Notes: generated from the letters alone by a model not told the origin. DNA of 64,000 bases from Streptomyces sulfonofaciens (GCF_014656295.1 NZ_BNCD01000011.1:124001-188000); one strand, 5' to 3'; positions 25,158-33,490 are shown, counted from the stretch's first letter. Numbers and translations: made by a program.

Positions 25158-26405
25158 TCAGGAGGCGTTCCGCCTGCGCCGCCGGCCCGCCGCCAGCAGC
25201 AGGCCGCCGGCGCCCGCGGCTCCGGCCGACGCCCCTGCCACCAGGGGCGTCGAGCCCGCACCGGTGCCCGCGAGAGCGCCGCCCCCGGTGGAGTCCGCCA
25301 CCAGGGAGGCCCCGGTACGCGCGCCGGCCGGGGCCACCGGGTGAGCCCCGTCACCGGTGTGGGCACCGTCCGTGCGGGTGCCGGAGCCGGGGTTGCCGGA
25401 GCCGGGGGCGCCGGAGTCGGGCGTGGCGGTCGCACCGGTGCCCGCACCGGAGCCCTGGCCGGGGCGGTGGCCGCGGACGCGGACGGTGACGGACGCCGTG
25501 TCGTTGGCCGCGTTGTGGTCGAACCGGGGGTGGATGTCGTACACGGAGGTGGCCTTCACCTCTGCCGACGTGCTCTGTGCCGTCCGGCCGATCCTGAGCC
25601 GGAACGTGTACGTGTGCACCGAGCCGACCTCCAGGGTGTTGTCGGAGGCGAGGCAGACGTACTGCGGCTTGCCGGGCTGGGAGGGGCCGCTCGGTCCGTC
25701 GATCGCGAAGGGCAGGCAGTCGGAGGGCACCCGGACTGCGGTGGTGCCCTCGGGGATCTTCACCATCAGGGCCGGCTGGTCGTCGCTCACGTTGTTCTGC
25801 ACCCAGCCCGGGCCCTCGTTGCGCAGCGAGGCCCTGACCGTGACCGTCTGGCCCGGTCGGCCCTTCGCACGGTCGCCCACGGCGGCGAGGTCGGCGGTGT
25901 TGTCCGCGGTCACGGCCGTGTGGTGGTAGCTCTCGGTGTACCCCTCGCCGGGGATGCCGCCCGTGGTGCCTGTGCCGTACTCCACGCTCTCCATCAGGGC
26001 CTTCGGCAGCACCTCGATCGGTACGGGCACGGTGGCGGTGGCACCCGGCTCGATGGTGAGGCCGAGCCGGCAGAGCGCCTGGCGCACCTGGTCGCGGTCG
26101 GTCGTGTAGGCGCAGCCGGCGGTCCTCCCGGGGAAGTCGAGGCCGCGGGTGAGGCGCACCCGGAAGACGATGCCGTCGGCGGCCGCGGTGCCCTTGTTGG
26201 TGATGGTGACGCCGTCGTGCCGGACGGTGCCGGGCTCCCATCCCGTGGTCGGCAGCTCGGACACCACCAGGTCGGGCCGTCCCGTGTCCCCCGGGGCGGC
26301 CTGCGCGGCGGGTGCCAGCGCGAGGACGGGTGCCGCGGCGGCCACCGCGGCCGCGGCCCGCAGGGCACCCGAGGGGCGAAGGGACTTGCACTGGCGCTGA
26401 CGCAC
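25158..26405 (-). CDS. sortase-anchored (LAxTG) cell-wall protein, function unknown
   Basis: The 415-residue protein has a Sec signal peptide (cleavage near AQA-APGD), then about 270 residues resembling DUF11/CARDB-like beta repeats (ITNKGTAAADGIVFRVRL, later VTVRASLRNEGPGW), a Ser/Gly/Thr-rich stalk, and a C-terminal sorting signal: LAGTG, a hydrophobic stretch and the Arg-rich tail RRRRRNAS. LAxTG is the motif of class E sortases that anchor chaplins and other proteins in Streptomyces. The likely role is as a surface adhesin or scaffold, but no ligand can be inferred. GTG 26405 follows GAGGAG with 8-base spacing. Confidence 0.82.
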   Translation of the reverse strand: MRQRQCKSLRPSGALRAAAAVAAAAPVLALAPAAQAAPGDTGRPDLVVSELPTTGWEPGTVRHDGVTITNKGTAAADGIVFRVRLTRGLDFPGRTAGCAYTTDRDQVRQALCRLGLTIEPGATATVPVPIEVLPKALMESVEYGTGTTGGIPGEGYTESYHHTAVTADNTADLAAVGDRAKGRPGQTVTVRASLRNEGPGWVQNNVSDDQPALMVKIPEGTTAVRVPSDCLPFAIDGPSGPSQPGKPQYVCLASDNTLEVGSVHTYTFRLRIGRTAQSTSAEVKATSVYDIHPRFDHNAANDTASVTVRVRGHRPGQGSGAGTGATATPDSGAPGSGNPGSGTRTDGAHTGDGAHPVAPAGARTGASLVADSTGGGALAGTGAGSTPLVAGASAGAAGAGGLLLAAGRRRRRNAS

Positions 26406-26583
26406 GGCGGCTCTCCTCGGTGGGGACGCGCACGGTTCGGTGCGCGAACGGCAGGAAAAGCCGGAGCGAACGCCGCGTGGACGAACGGGTTCCGGCCCTG
26501 CCTAGACGCCCGGAGGCGGTGGGAGGTTGTAGGACGGCGGCCCCAGAGGCCGTTTGTCGGCCACGCCCCAGGCACCCAGCGCG

Positions 26584-26617
26584 ATTCGTATGACTAACCG
26601 TGGCTCCCTGTGGACAA
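26584..26617 (+). promoter_or_regulatory. composite motif ATTCGTATGAC plus DnaA box upstream of uvrD2
   Basis: ATTCGTATGAC (26584-26594) is followed 14 bases later by TGTGGACAA (26609-26617), the complement of the Streptomyces DnaA box TTGTCCACA. The same pair, same order relative to the gene and nearly the same spacing, lies upstream of the ThiF-like gene at 33371-33403. Confidence 0.5.
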
Positions 26618-26655
26618 CCGGCGCCCGCGCCACACCGACCTGGCAGCATGGCGGC

Positions 26656-28872
26656 GTGACATCAGCAACGCACTCGACCCTCTTCCCGCCGGCAGCCGGC
26701 CCCGCCGGACCCGCCGGCCAGGTCGCCGCGCCGCCGCGGGGTGCCGACGCGGTGCTCGAAGGGCTCGACCCGGAGCAGCGCGAGGTGGCGACCACCCTGC
26801 GCGGCCCGGTGTGCGTCCTGGCCGGTGCGGGCACCGGGAAGACCCGTGCCATCACGCACCGCATCGCCTACGGCGTGCACGCCGGGATACTCCAGCCGCA
26901 GACGGTCCTGGCGGTCACCTTCACCAACCGCGCCGCGGGGGAGATGCGCGGCCGCCTCCGTCAGCTCGGCGTCCAGGGTGCCCAGGCGCGTACGTTCCAC
27001 TCCGCCGCGCTCCGCCAGCTCCAGTACTTCTGGCCGAGGGTCGTCGGCGGTGAGATGCCGCGGATCGTCGACCGCAAGAGCAAGCTCGTCGCCGAGGCCG
27101 CCGCGGCCTGCCGTGTCCGCCTCGACCGCACCGAGCTGCGGGACGTGACCGCCGAGATCGAATGGTCCAAGGTCACCCAGACCGCTCCCGAGGACTACGC
27201 GGCCGCCGCCGCGGCGGCCCGCCGCCTGCTGCCGCGCGCACCCGCCGAGACCGCCCAGCTCTACGCGGCCTACGAGGACATCAAGCGCGAGCGCTCCGTC
27301 ATCGACTTCGAGGACGTCCTGCTGCTCACCGTGGGCATCCTCCAGGACCAGGATGACATCGCCCGCCTGGTCCGCGACCAGTACCAGCACTTCGTCGTCG
27401 ACGAGTACCAGGACGTCAGCCCGCTCCAGCAGCGTCTCCTGGAGCTGTGGCTGGGCGACCGCGACAGCCTCTGCGTCGTCGGCGACGCCAGCCAGACCAT
27501 CTACTCCTTCACCGGCGCCACCCCGGACCACCTCCTCGACTTCCGTACCCGCCATCCCGGGGCCACCGTCGTCAAGCTCGTCCGCGACTACCGCTCCACC
27601 CCCCAGGTCGTCCACCTCGCCAACGCCCTGCTCGCCCAGGCGCACGGCCGCGCCGCCGACCACCGCCTCGCCCTGGTCTCCCAGCGGGAGGCGGGCCCGG
27701 AGCCGACCTACACGGAGTACCCGGACGAGCCCGCCGAGGCCGAGGGGGCCGCCCGCCGCATCCGCGACCTGATCTCCTCCGGCGTCCCCGCCAGCGAGAT
27801 CGCCGTCCTGTTCCGCACCAACTCCCAGTCCGAGACCTATGAGCAGGCCCTCGCCGACGCCGGGATCCCCTACCAGCTCCGCGGTGCCGAGCGGTTCTTC
27901 GACCGCCCGGAGGTGCGCGAGGCCGGCGCCGCGCTGCGCGCCGCCGCCCGCTTCGGGCGCAACGACTCGGCGTTCAACCCCGCCGACCGCCTCCCCGAGC
28001 AGGTCAGGGCCGTGTTCCGGACCAAGGGCTGGAAACCGCAACCGCCCGCCGGATCCGGCGCCGTCCGCGAGAAGTGGGAGTCCCTGGCCGCGCTGGTGCG
28101 CCTCGCCGACGACTTCGCCCGTGTCAGGCCCTCGGCCACCCTCGCCGATCTGATGACGGAACTCGACGAACGCGCGAGCGTACAGCACGCCCCCACCGTC
28201 GAGGGAGTCACCCTCGCCTCGCTGCACGCAGCGAAGGGGCTGGAATGGGACGCCGTCTTCCTCGTCGGGGTCTTCGACGGCATGATGCCCATCGCCTACG
28301 CCAGGACCGACGACCAGATCGAGGAGGAGCGCCGCCTGCTGTACGTGGGCGTGACCCGCGCCCGGAGCCATCTCGCCGTCTCCTGGTCCCTCTCCCGCTC
28401 GCCCGGCGGCCGTCCCACCCGGATACCGAGCCCGTTCCTGGACGGTCTGCGGACGGGTGCCAGGGCCCATGCCCCGGCCGCCACGGGCCGCCGGGGCGTG
28501 ATCGCAGGGGGCGGTGGGGGTCCGCAGCCGAGGAAGCGCACTCCCGCCCGCTGCCGGGTCTGCGGCCGTACCCTCACCGACGCCGGCGCCATGAAGCTGA
28601 TGCGCTGCGGGGACTGCCCCTCCGATATGGACGAGGCGCTCTACGAAAGGCTGCACGCCTGGCGTGCGGAGCAGGCCCGGCGGACCGGGCAGCCCGCCTA
28701 CTGCGTCTTCACCGACAAGACCCTGGTCGCCATCGCCGAGACCGCGCCGGAGCAGGAGAGCGAACTGGCCCGGATCCCGGGCGTCGGAGTCCGCAAGACA
28801 CGGCGCTTCGGAGCCCAGGTCCTGGCCATCTGCGCAGGTGACGACGGATTGGAGAGTGCCGGCGAGGACTGA
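26656..28872 (+). CDS. uvrD2: UvrD2: SF1 DNA helicase with tetracysteine motif and HRDC domain
   Basis: The 738-residue protein has a UvrD/PcrA motor (GAGTGKTRAITHRI, VVDEYQDVSPLQQR, GDASQTIYSFTG, SLHAAKGLEWD), then the UvrD2 hallmark CRVC...CGDC zinc motif (about residues 632-655) and a C-terminal HRDC domain (LARIPGVGVRKTRRFG). The mycobacterial orthologue is an essential 3'-5' helicase in which the tetracysteine module couples ATPase to unwinding. GTG 26656 lies 6 bases after CAGCAT, with no SD; an in-frame upstream ATG (26554) would add a poorly coding N-terminus. Confidence 0.92.
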   Translation: MTSATHSTLFPPAAGPAGPAGQVAAPPRGADAVLEGLDPEQREVATTLRGPVCVLAGAGTGKTRAITHRIAYGVHAGILQPQTVLAVTFTNRAAGEMRGRLRQLGVQGAQARTFHSAALRQLQYFWPRVVGGEMPRIVDRKSKLVAEAAAACRVRLDRTELRDVTAEIEWSKVTQTAPEDYAAAAAAARRLLPRAPAETAQLYAAYEDIKRERSVIDFEDVLLLTVGILQDQDDIARLVRDQYQHFVVDEYQDVSPLQQRLLELWLGDRDSLCVVGDASQTIYSFTGATPDHLLDFRTRHPGATVVKLVRDYRSTPQVVHLANALLAQAHGRAADHRLALVSQREAGPEPTYTEYPDEPAEAEGAARRIRDLISSGVPASEIAVLFRTNSQSETYEQALADAGIPYQLRGAERFFDRPEVREAGAALRAAARFGRNDSAFNPADRLPEQVRAVFRTKGWKPQPPAGSGAVREKWESLAALVRLADDFARVRPSATLADLMTELDERASVQHAPTVEGVTLASLHAAKGLEWDAVFLVGVFDGMMPIAYARTDDQIEEERRLLYVGVTRARSHLAVSWSLSRSPGGRPTRIPSPFLDGLRTGARAHAPAATGRRGVIAGGGGGPQPRKRTPARCRVCGRTLTDAGAMKLMRCGDCPSDMDEALYERLHAWRAEQARRTGQPAYCVFTDKTLVAIAETAPEQESELARIPGVGVRKTRRFGAQVLAICAGDDGLESAGED

Positions 28873-28887
28873 GCCGAACTCGTCGGG

Positions 28888-28925
28888 AAAATAGTTTGCG
28901 CATCCGCGGGGAATCCCCATAGGTT
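28888..28925 (+). promoter_or_regulatory. WhiB7/WblC-type promoter of the wblC leader
   Basis: An A/T-rich patch (GAAAATAG, 28887-28894) abuts TTGCGC (28896-28901), with an 18-base spacer and TAGGTT (28920-28925). An AT-rich site next to a -35 element is where WhiB7 proteins bind with their AT-hook, so wblC probably activates itself here. Confidence 0.6.
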
Positions 28926-28989
28926 CGTGGCCAACGGAAACGCGTGCTTCTCCGAAGCCCCGGTTCCGTGTTGTACTTGATAGCCGCTC

Positions 28990-29008
28990 GGACCGGCCTG
29001 GCCGGTCC
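28990..29008 (+). promoter_or_regulatory. 9-bp inverted repeat in the early wblC leader
   Basis: GGACCGGCC-T-GGCCGGTCC lies just before the SD of the upstream ORF. In RNA it could pair with neighbouring segments and take part in the attenuation switch. Confidence 0.4.
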
Positions 29009-29036
29009 CCCGAGACGCCGAGAGGAGGCGATTGAA

Positions 29037-29360
29037 GTGATCAGCATCAACACCGGCTTCAGCTCTGCCGTCAAATTGACCGATCGCCCGGTCGCCGTTT
29101 CCTGCCTGCTCGGCTCCTCGATCCCGGGCACCGATCTGACCGGCGTTCCTGCCGTTCGTTCGGCGTCCTCCGTGTCCCTCGCGGGCCTGCCCGTCCGCGA
29201 GCGCAATGAGCGACCGACCCAGGCACCGGAAGCAGTAGCAGCGGCACAGGCGCAGGCCTATGCCTTTGCGGCCACCGGTGCCGGAGCCCGGAAGCAGACG
29301 ACGCAGCACCACACGATGTGGGCCTTCCGTGGGCTCGAACCCTGGAGTGATCCAGCCTGA
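29037..29360 (+). CDS. upstream ORF (107 codons) in the wblC leader
   Basis: The GTG at 29037 has a strong SD (GAGGAGG at 29022-29028, 8-base spacing) and the frame stays open with neighbour-like codon use to a TGA at 29360, 20 bases before the attenuator hairpin. The peptide ends in MWAFRGLEPWSDPA. Regulation of whiB7/wblC by a leader ORF and terminator under ribosome stress is established in Actinobacteria. Here the position of the stop relative to the hairpin fits that scheme: ribosome stalling would change folding of the terminator. The ORF is longer than a minimal leader peptide. Confidence 0.6.
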   Translation: MISINTGFSSAVKLTDRPVAVSCLLGSSIPGTDLTGVPAVRSASSVSLAGLPVRERNERPTQAPEAVAAAQAQAYAFAATGAGARKQTTQHHTMWAFRGLEPWSDPA

Positions 29361-29379
29361 CCACCAGGCCGGCGCCTTC

Positions 29380-29422
29380 AGGGCCGCGGAACCCCACCAG
29401 GGATCCGCGGCCCTTCTGTTTT
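29380..29422 (+). terminator. intrinsic attenuator in the wblC leader
   Basis: Arms 29380-29390 and 29404-29414 pair over 11 bp (AGGGCCGCGGA and complement) and are followed by TCTGTTTT. This is one of few hairpins in the window with a real U-tract. It lies between the leader ORF and wblC, so it should stop transcription unless antitermination occurs. Confidence 0.85.
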
Positions 29423-29520
29423 CCCCACGGGGGACGGAGCGAGGGGCCTCGGGACAACAACAGATCCGGTACCAGCCATCCGGCCAACCGCCGGAACGAC
29501 CAGACGAGGAAGACAGCACC

Positions 29521-29889
29521 GTGCAACTCGAAACGCACGCCCCGTCCGTACCGCCTTCAGACACGATCCCCCCGCCCGGCCTGACAGAGGACTCCACCGT
29601 GACTCCGCTCACCGCGCTCACCGCGCTCGACGACGCCATCGAGAACCTCGGCGTACCCGTCCCGTGCCGCTCCTACGACCCGGAGGTCTTCTTCGCCGAG
29701 TCGCCGACCGACGTCGAGTACGCCAAGTCCCTGTGCCGCACCTGCCCGCTGATCGAGGCATGCCTCGCCGGTGCCAGGGAGCGGCGTGAGCCCTGGGGGG
29801 TGTGGGGCGGCGAACTGTTCATCCAGGGTGTCGTCGTGGCCCGCAAGAGGCCCCGTGGCCGCCCGCGCAAGAACCCGGTTGCGGCATGA
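29521..29889 (+). CDS. wblC: WblC (WhiB7): iron-sulfur transcriptional activator of antibiotic resistance
   Basis: The 122-residue protein has the WhiB pattern of four Cys (49, 72, 75, 81; CxxC then C after five residues), the GVWGG turn (93-97) and a C-terminal AT-hook RGRPR (112-116), which is specific to WhiB7/WblC. With its [4Fe-4S] cluster it binds the primary sigma factor and activates ribosome-protection, efflux and modification genes in response to translation inhibitors. GTG 29521 has GAGGAAG upstream. The stop overlaps the next ATG (ATGA at 29886). It sits between uvrD2 and the ABC1 kinase as in mycobacteria. Confidence 0.95.
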   Translation: MQLETHAPSVPPSDTIPPPGLTEDSTVTPLTALTALDDAIENLGVPVPCRSYDPEVFFAESPTDVEYAKSLCRTCPLIEACLAGARERREPWGVWGGELFIQGVVVARKRPRGRPRKNPVAA

Positions 29890-30209
29890 ACATCACAGGA
29901 ACGATCGATCGCCCCGTCACGCACGACCCCACGAAGCAGGCCCCGATGAAGCCGACCCCCGACGAGCCCATGGGCTCAGCGACAGCGGATCCGCGAACCA
30001 CCGGCGCGAACGACTCGCGTCAGAACAGGAACCGAGAGATGCAACTCATCCCAGAAGCCCTGGCCCGTGCCCATATGCACGACCAGTTGCGCGAGGCCGA
30101 CGTCCGGCGCCGGGCCTCACATCTGGCCACGGCCCGCCGGATGCAGCGCCGCGCCGAGCGCGCCTCGCTCCGCGCCCGCCGGGCCCTGGCCATGGCGGTC
30201 ATGCAGTAG
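29886..30209 (+). CDS. small basic helical protein downstream of wblC, function unknown
   Basis: From the ATG that overlaps the wblC stop, the ORF encodes 107 residues: about 50 unstructured ones, then an Arg/Ala-rich, strongly helical part (ADVRRRASHLATARRMQRRA). Coupling by ATGA suggests co-expression with wblC. An internal ATG at 30039 preceded by GAGAG would give a 56-residue protein that comprises just the helical part and may be the real product. No family assigned; the basic helix could bind RNA, DNA or a membrane. Confidence 0.5.
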   Translation: MNITGTIDRPVTHDPTKQAPMKPTPDEPMGSATADPRTTGANDSRQNRNREMQLIPEALARAHMHDQLREADVRRRASHLATARRMQRRAERASLRARRALAMAVMQ

Positions 30210-30503
30210 GAGCCCGCGAGCCGGGCCCGGCGACCCGGGACCGGTGGCACGGCGTGGCGCCGCTGCGGGAAGCGACGTCAGGCCGTGCCCGGCAGGAGAC
30301 GGAACCCAGGACGCCCCGCAGGGCCGGCCCTCACCGGGGCGAGCCGTGCGGGGCGCCTTGATGTCCGGCGCCGGGCACGGAGCCTTCCGCGCACGGCAAC
30401 CGGCCGTCCGGCACCCCGCCCGCCGCCGGCACCGGCACCGGCACCGGCGCCGCCGCGGTGCGGGCCGCCCTGCATCTGCCCTGCACCCGCCGTGCCGCTC
30501 TTC
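30210..30503. other. 294-base gap after the wblC operon; GGCACC repeats
   Basis: Nothing gene-like is visible. A run of CCGGCACCGGCACCGGCACC units (about 30425-30455) lies close to the stop of the convergent ABC1 gene. Confidence 0.5.
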
Positions 30504-31970
30504 TCAGGCCTCCGCCGCGGGCTCCCCCTCGTCCGCCGCCTTGGCAAGCCGCCCTTCGAGCTTCTCGTCCAAGGGCGCGTTCTCGGGCACCTCCTCGTCC
30601 TCGGACGCCTCCCCGTCCTCGAAGAGGTCCTCGTCCTCGAACACCTCCTCGTCCAGGAAGCCCGGGACCCATGCTTCGAGCTCGTCGCGGAGGCGGACGG
30701 TGGCGCCGAGCTGGCACAGGACGCCGATGGTGCTCAGCGTCACCCGGTGGATCAGGAGGTACGACGGCGGGAGGTTGAGCTGCCTGCCCAACTGGTGGGC
30801 GGGGGAGCGCGGGTCGGCGATACGGGCCGCCTGGCTGCGCATCCAGCCGCGGGTGAACTCGAAGGCGTCCACCTGGGCGGGTTCGATGATGGGCAGGAGG
30901 TAGTCCAGCACCGCGGCCGGGTCGAGTTCGATGTCCTCCTTGACGAAGTTCTCCTCGCGGAGGAGCGCGTAGACCTCGTCGGCCTCGCCGTCGAGCGTCA
31001 TACGCAGGCAGGCGCCGATGGTCGGCGGGAGCCCGCCGGGCAGGCGGTCCACCGTGCCGAAGTCCAGCACGCCAAGGCGCCAGCCGCCTTCTCCGTCGGA
31101 CAGCAGCCGGAAGTTGCCGGGGTGCGGATCGGCGTGCAGCAGGCCGGTACGGGCCGGGCCCGAGAAAAGGAAGCGGGCCAGCAGTTGCCCCGCGCGGTCG
31201 CGCTGCTCCCGGCTGCCGCCGGAGATGACCTCCGAGAGCGGTGTGCCCTCTATCCACTCGCTGACCAGCACCTGCTGGCACTGGTGGACCACGCCGGGTA
31301 CCAGTACGTCCGGGTCGTCGGCGAACTCCTCGGCGTGCACGCGCTGGGCCTCGGCCTCCAGGTCGTAGTCCAGCTCCTCGGAGACCCGGTCGCGCAGCTC
31401 CGCGATCAGCGGCTTGATGTCCATGCCCGGGATCAGCGGTCCGAGCAGCCGCGCGAAGCGGCTGAGCTGGCCGAGGTCGGAGAGCAGTGCGGCACCCGCG
31501 CCCGGGTACTGGACCTTCACCGCGACCTCGCGGCCGTCGTGCCACACCGCCCGGTGCACCTGCCCTATGGAGGCCGCGGCAGCCGGCTTCTCCGTGAACT
31601 CCAGGAACAGCTCCCGCCAGTCCTCGCCCATCCGCTCGGCCAGCACCGAGTGCACCGTACTGGTCGGCATCGGCGGAGCTGCCTCCTGCAGCTTGGTGAG
31701 CGCGGCGCGGTAGGGCCCGGCGACCTCCTCGGGGAGTGCGGACTCGAAGACGGACAGTGCCTGCCCGAACTTCATGGCCCCGCCCTTCAGCTCGCCCAGC
31801 ACCCTGAACAACTGCTCGGCCGTGCGCTGCTGCAGCTCCCTGCCCACCAGCTCCGCGGACATGCCGCTGATCCTTTTCCCGAGTCCCCAGGTCGCGCGTC
31901 CGGCGAAGCCGAGCGGCAGCGCGGCCAGCTTCGCGGTACGGGTGACCGCCTTCCGGGGAAGATCAGACAT
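30504..31970 (-). CDS. ABC1/AarF (UbiB)-family atypical kinase
   Basis: The 488-residue protein carries the UbiB signatures: KFGQALSVFE (KxGQ inhibitory motif), AAAASIGQVHRA (Ala-rich loop replacing a Gly-rich loop), VAVKVQYPG (ATP-binding Lys) and LLHADPHPGNF (catalytic loop). Family members are ATPases linked to isoprenoid-quinone or lipid metabolism; the mycobacterial counterpart beside whiB7 (Rv3197) has been linked to macrolide tolerance. The C-terminal 50 residues are very acidic (EEVFEDEDLFEDG). ATG 31970 follows GGAGGGGC. The ThiF-like gene lies 42 bases upstream on the same strand, so the two probably form an operon. Confidence 0.9.
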   Translation of the reverse strand: MSDLPRKAVTRTAKLAALPLGFAGRATWGLGKRISGMSAELVGRELQQRTAEQLFRVLGELKGGAMKFGQALSVFESALPEEVAGPYRAALTKLQEAAPPMPTSTVHSVLAERMGEDWRELFLEFTEKPAAAASIGQVHRAVWHDGREVAVKVQYPGAGAALLSDLGQLSRFARLLGPLIPGMDIKPLIAELRDRVSEELDYDLEAEAQRVHAEEFADDPDVLVPGVVHQCQQVLVSEWIEGTPLSEVISGGSREQRDRAGQLLARFLFSGPARTGLLHADPHPGNFRLLSDGEGGWRLGVLDFGTVDRLPGGLPPTIGACLRMTLDGEADEVYALLREENFVKEDIELDPAAVLDYLLPIIEPAQVDAFEFTRGWMRSQAARIADPRSPAHQLGRQLNLPPSYLLIHRVTLSTIGVLCQLGATVRLRDELEAWVPGFLDEEVFEDEDLFEDGEASEDEEVPENAPLDEKLEGRLAKAADEGEPAAEA

Positions 31971-32012
31971 ACGCCCCTCCAAAACCCAGACAGTCTGTGC
32001 CACGTAGGGCGG

Positions 32013-33242
32013 TTACCGGGACATTGTCTCGTGCCGTCGGCCGTGCACAGTGGTGCGTGCCGTCCTACCTTCTCGGGCCGGGCCGCGGCGGTCCGCAGCG
32101 GGGCCTGCTTCTGCCGCAGGAACCGGATCCTGCTGGTCAGCGGCTTTCCCGTGGGCGCCGCACGGACAGCGGGGGTGGGAGGGCAGTGGCGTGCACCGCC
32201 AGTCGAGGCCCGGGGCCGACACCTCGCAGCGGGCTCCGGCGCTGGCCGGGAGGCCGCCGTCGAGGAAGGCGAGAGCGTGGGCGGCGGCCAGCGACGCGGT
32301 GCTGGAGGCCAGTGCCGTGTCACCCGCGATCACGCGCCGCTGGCGGCCCGAGCGCCACTGGGCCACCAGCCGCGGCCAGGTGGGGTCCCGGTCGGTACGC
32401 CTCTGTGCCAGGCAGCCGGCGCAGCCGGTCATCCCCGGCAGGACGAGGGGCCCGACCATGCCGGTCGCCTCCATCACGCCCGCATAAAGGTGCGGCACCC
32501 CTGCGGCGACGAGGTCCGCCGAGGCGGCGGGGTCCGGAGCGTGGGCATCGAGGCCGTCCCTCGGGGCCAGGATCACCAGGGAGACATCAGGGGCGCCCGC
32601 GCCCGCGGAGCCGGCCCGCCCGCCGCCGGCAGGAGGGCGCGCATGCCGGTCGGGGGCCGCACGGCGGACCGCCCTTCGGGCGGCATCGGCCCTGCGTTCG
32701 CCGATGGACTCCGGGGGCAGACCGCCGGGGGCCACGTCCCAGGGCTCGACGCGGCCGCCGTCGCGCACGTCGACATGGCCCACGCCCGCCGCCGACAGGA
32801 GCGCCGCCAGCGTGACCCCCACCCGGCCCGCGCCCCGCACCTGCACCCGCATGGCCTGCCGTGCGGCCAGTGCCCTGAGCGCACCGCCGGGCGCGGGATC
32901 GGTGACGGAGAGGGTGGCCAGGTCGGGGCGGAGCCGGTCGAGTACGGCGCTCCTGGCGCGCAGGGCCTCGGCGGCAGGGCCGCCCCCCGTGCTGTCGTCC
33001 AGCAGCCCGGCCCTCGTCAACTGGGCGATCAGGGCGTCCACACGCCCCTCCGGAAGACCTGTGCGGCGGCCTTCGGCGCGCAGCAGCGGCAGCCCGCGGG
33101 TGCCGTCGAGCAGGGCGAGGAAGCGGTCCGTGGCCCCGTCGACCGGGCCGAGGACGACGGCGTGGGCGGGTGCCACGCCGAACTGGACGGTGTGGAGGCT
33201 GCGCCAGCCGCGCCGCAGCGCGGGCTTCAGGACCGGATGCAT
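32013..33242 (-). CDS. ThiF/E1-like adenylyltransferase-fold protein, role unknown
   Basis: The 409-residue protein has an N-terminal winged-helix-like part (LLRAEGRRTGLPEGRVDALI) and then a Rossmann core similar to ThiF/MoeB (VRGAGRVGVTLAALLSAAGV; DVRDGGRVEPWDV). Two Cys pairs (GCAGC about residue 270 and CPC near 375) could bind zinc as in E1 enzymes. The first nucleotide-binding loop is GAGRVG rather than GxGGLG, so catalysis is uncertain. Similar proteins act in peptide-cyclase/TOMM maturation, but no precursor peptide is seen nearby. ATG 33242 follows GGGGGGAA. It sits upstream of the ABC1 kinase, as in mycobacteria. Confidence 0.8.
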   Translation of the reverse strand: MHPVLKPALRRGWRSLHTVQFGVAPAHAVVLGPVDGATDRFLALLDGTRGLPLLRAEGRRTGLPEGRVDALIAQLTRAGLLDDSTGGGPAAEALRARSAVLDRLRPDLATLSVTDPAPGGALRALAARQAMRVQVRGAGRVGVTLAALLSAAGVGHVDVRDGGRVEPWDVAPGGLPPESIGERRADAARRAVRRAAPDRHARPPAGGGRAGSAGAGAPDVSLVILAPRDGLDAHAPDPAASADLVAAGVPHLYAGVMEATGMVGPLVLPGMTGCAGCLAQRRTDRDPTWPRLVAQWRSGRQRRVIAGDTALASSTASLAAAHALAFLDGGLPASAGARCEVSAPGLDWRCTPLPSHPRCPCGAHGKAADQQDPVPAAEAGPAADRRGPAREGRTARTTVHGRRHETMSR

Positions 33243-33370
33243 GGTTCCCCCCGTGACATGGCAGGTGCGGTGGCCGGGGCGCCGACGGCGCCCCGGCCGG
33301 CCGGTGGAGTCCCCCGTCGCTCCGCCGGCCGGGTTCCAGCTTCGCCGCCGCGGGCCCCGGCCGCAGAGAG

Positions 33371-33403
33371 TTATCCACAGGCTCGGGAATTCGTCATACG
33401 AAT
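33371..33403 (-). promoter_or_regulatory. composite motif: DnaA box TTATCCACA plus GTCATACGAAT
   Basis: TTATCCACA (33371-33379) and GTCATACGAAT (33393-33403) are 13 bases apart; read on the minus strand they repeat the ATTCGTATGAC-DnaA-box order seen upstream of uvrD2. The segment also contains the inverted repeat ATTCGT-CAT-ACGAAT (33389-33403). It lies between the ThiF-like gene and the divergent metalloprotease gene. Confidence 0.5.
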
Positions 33404-33490
33404 ACGAGGAATGGTGTGGTCGGAGCCGGATGGGTTCGTAAGAGCCCGGGGGACGGGACTTCCCTCGCGTACAGCAGGTAACGTCGTGGC

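Noticed and set aside
28908-28930. GGGGAAT before wblC as a sigma-R promoter
   Set aside because: No GTT follows at 18 bases; the WhiB7-type promoter explains the region better.
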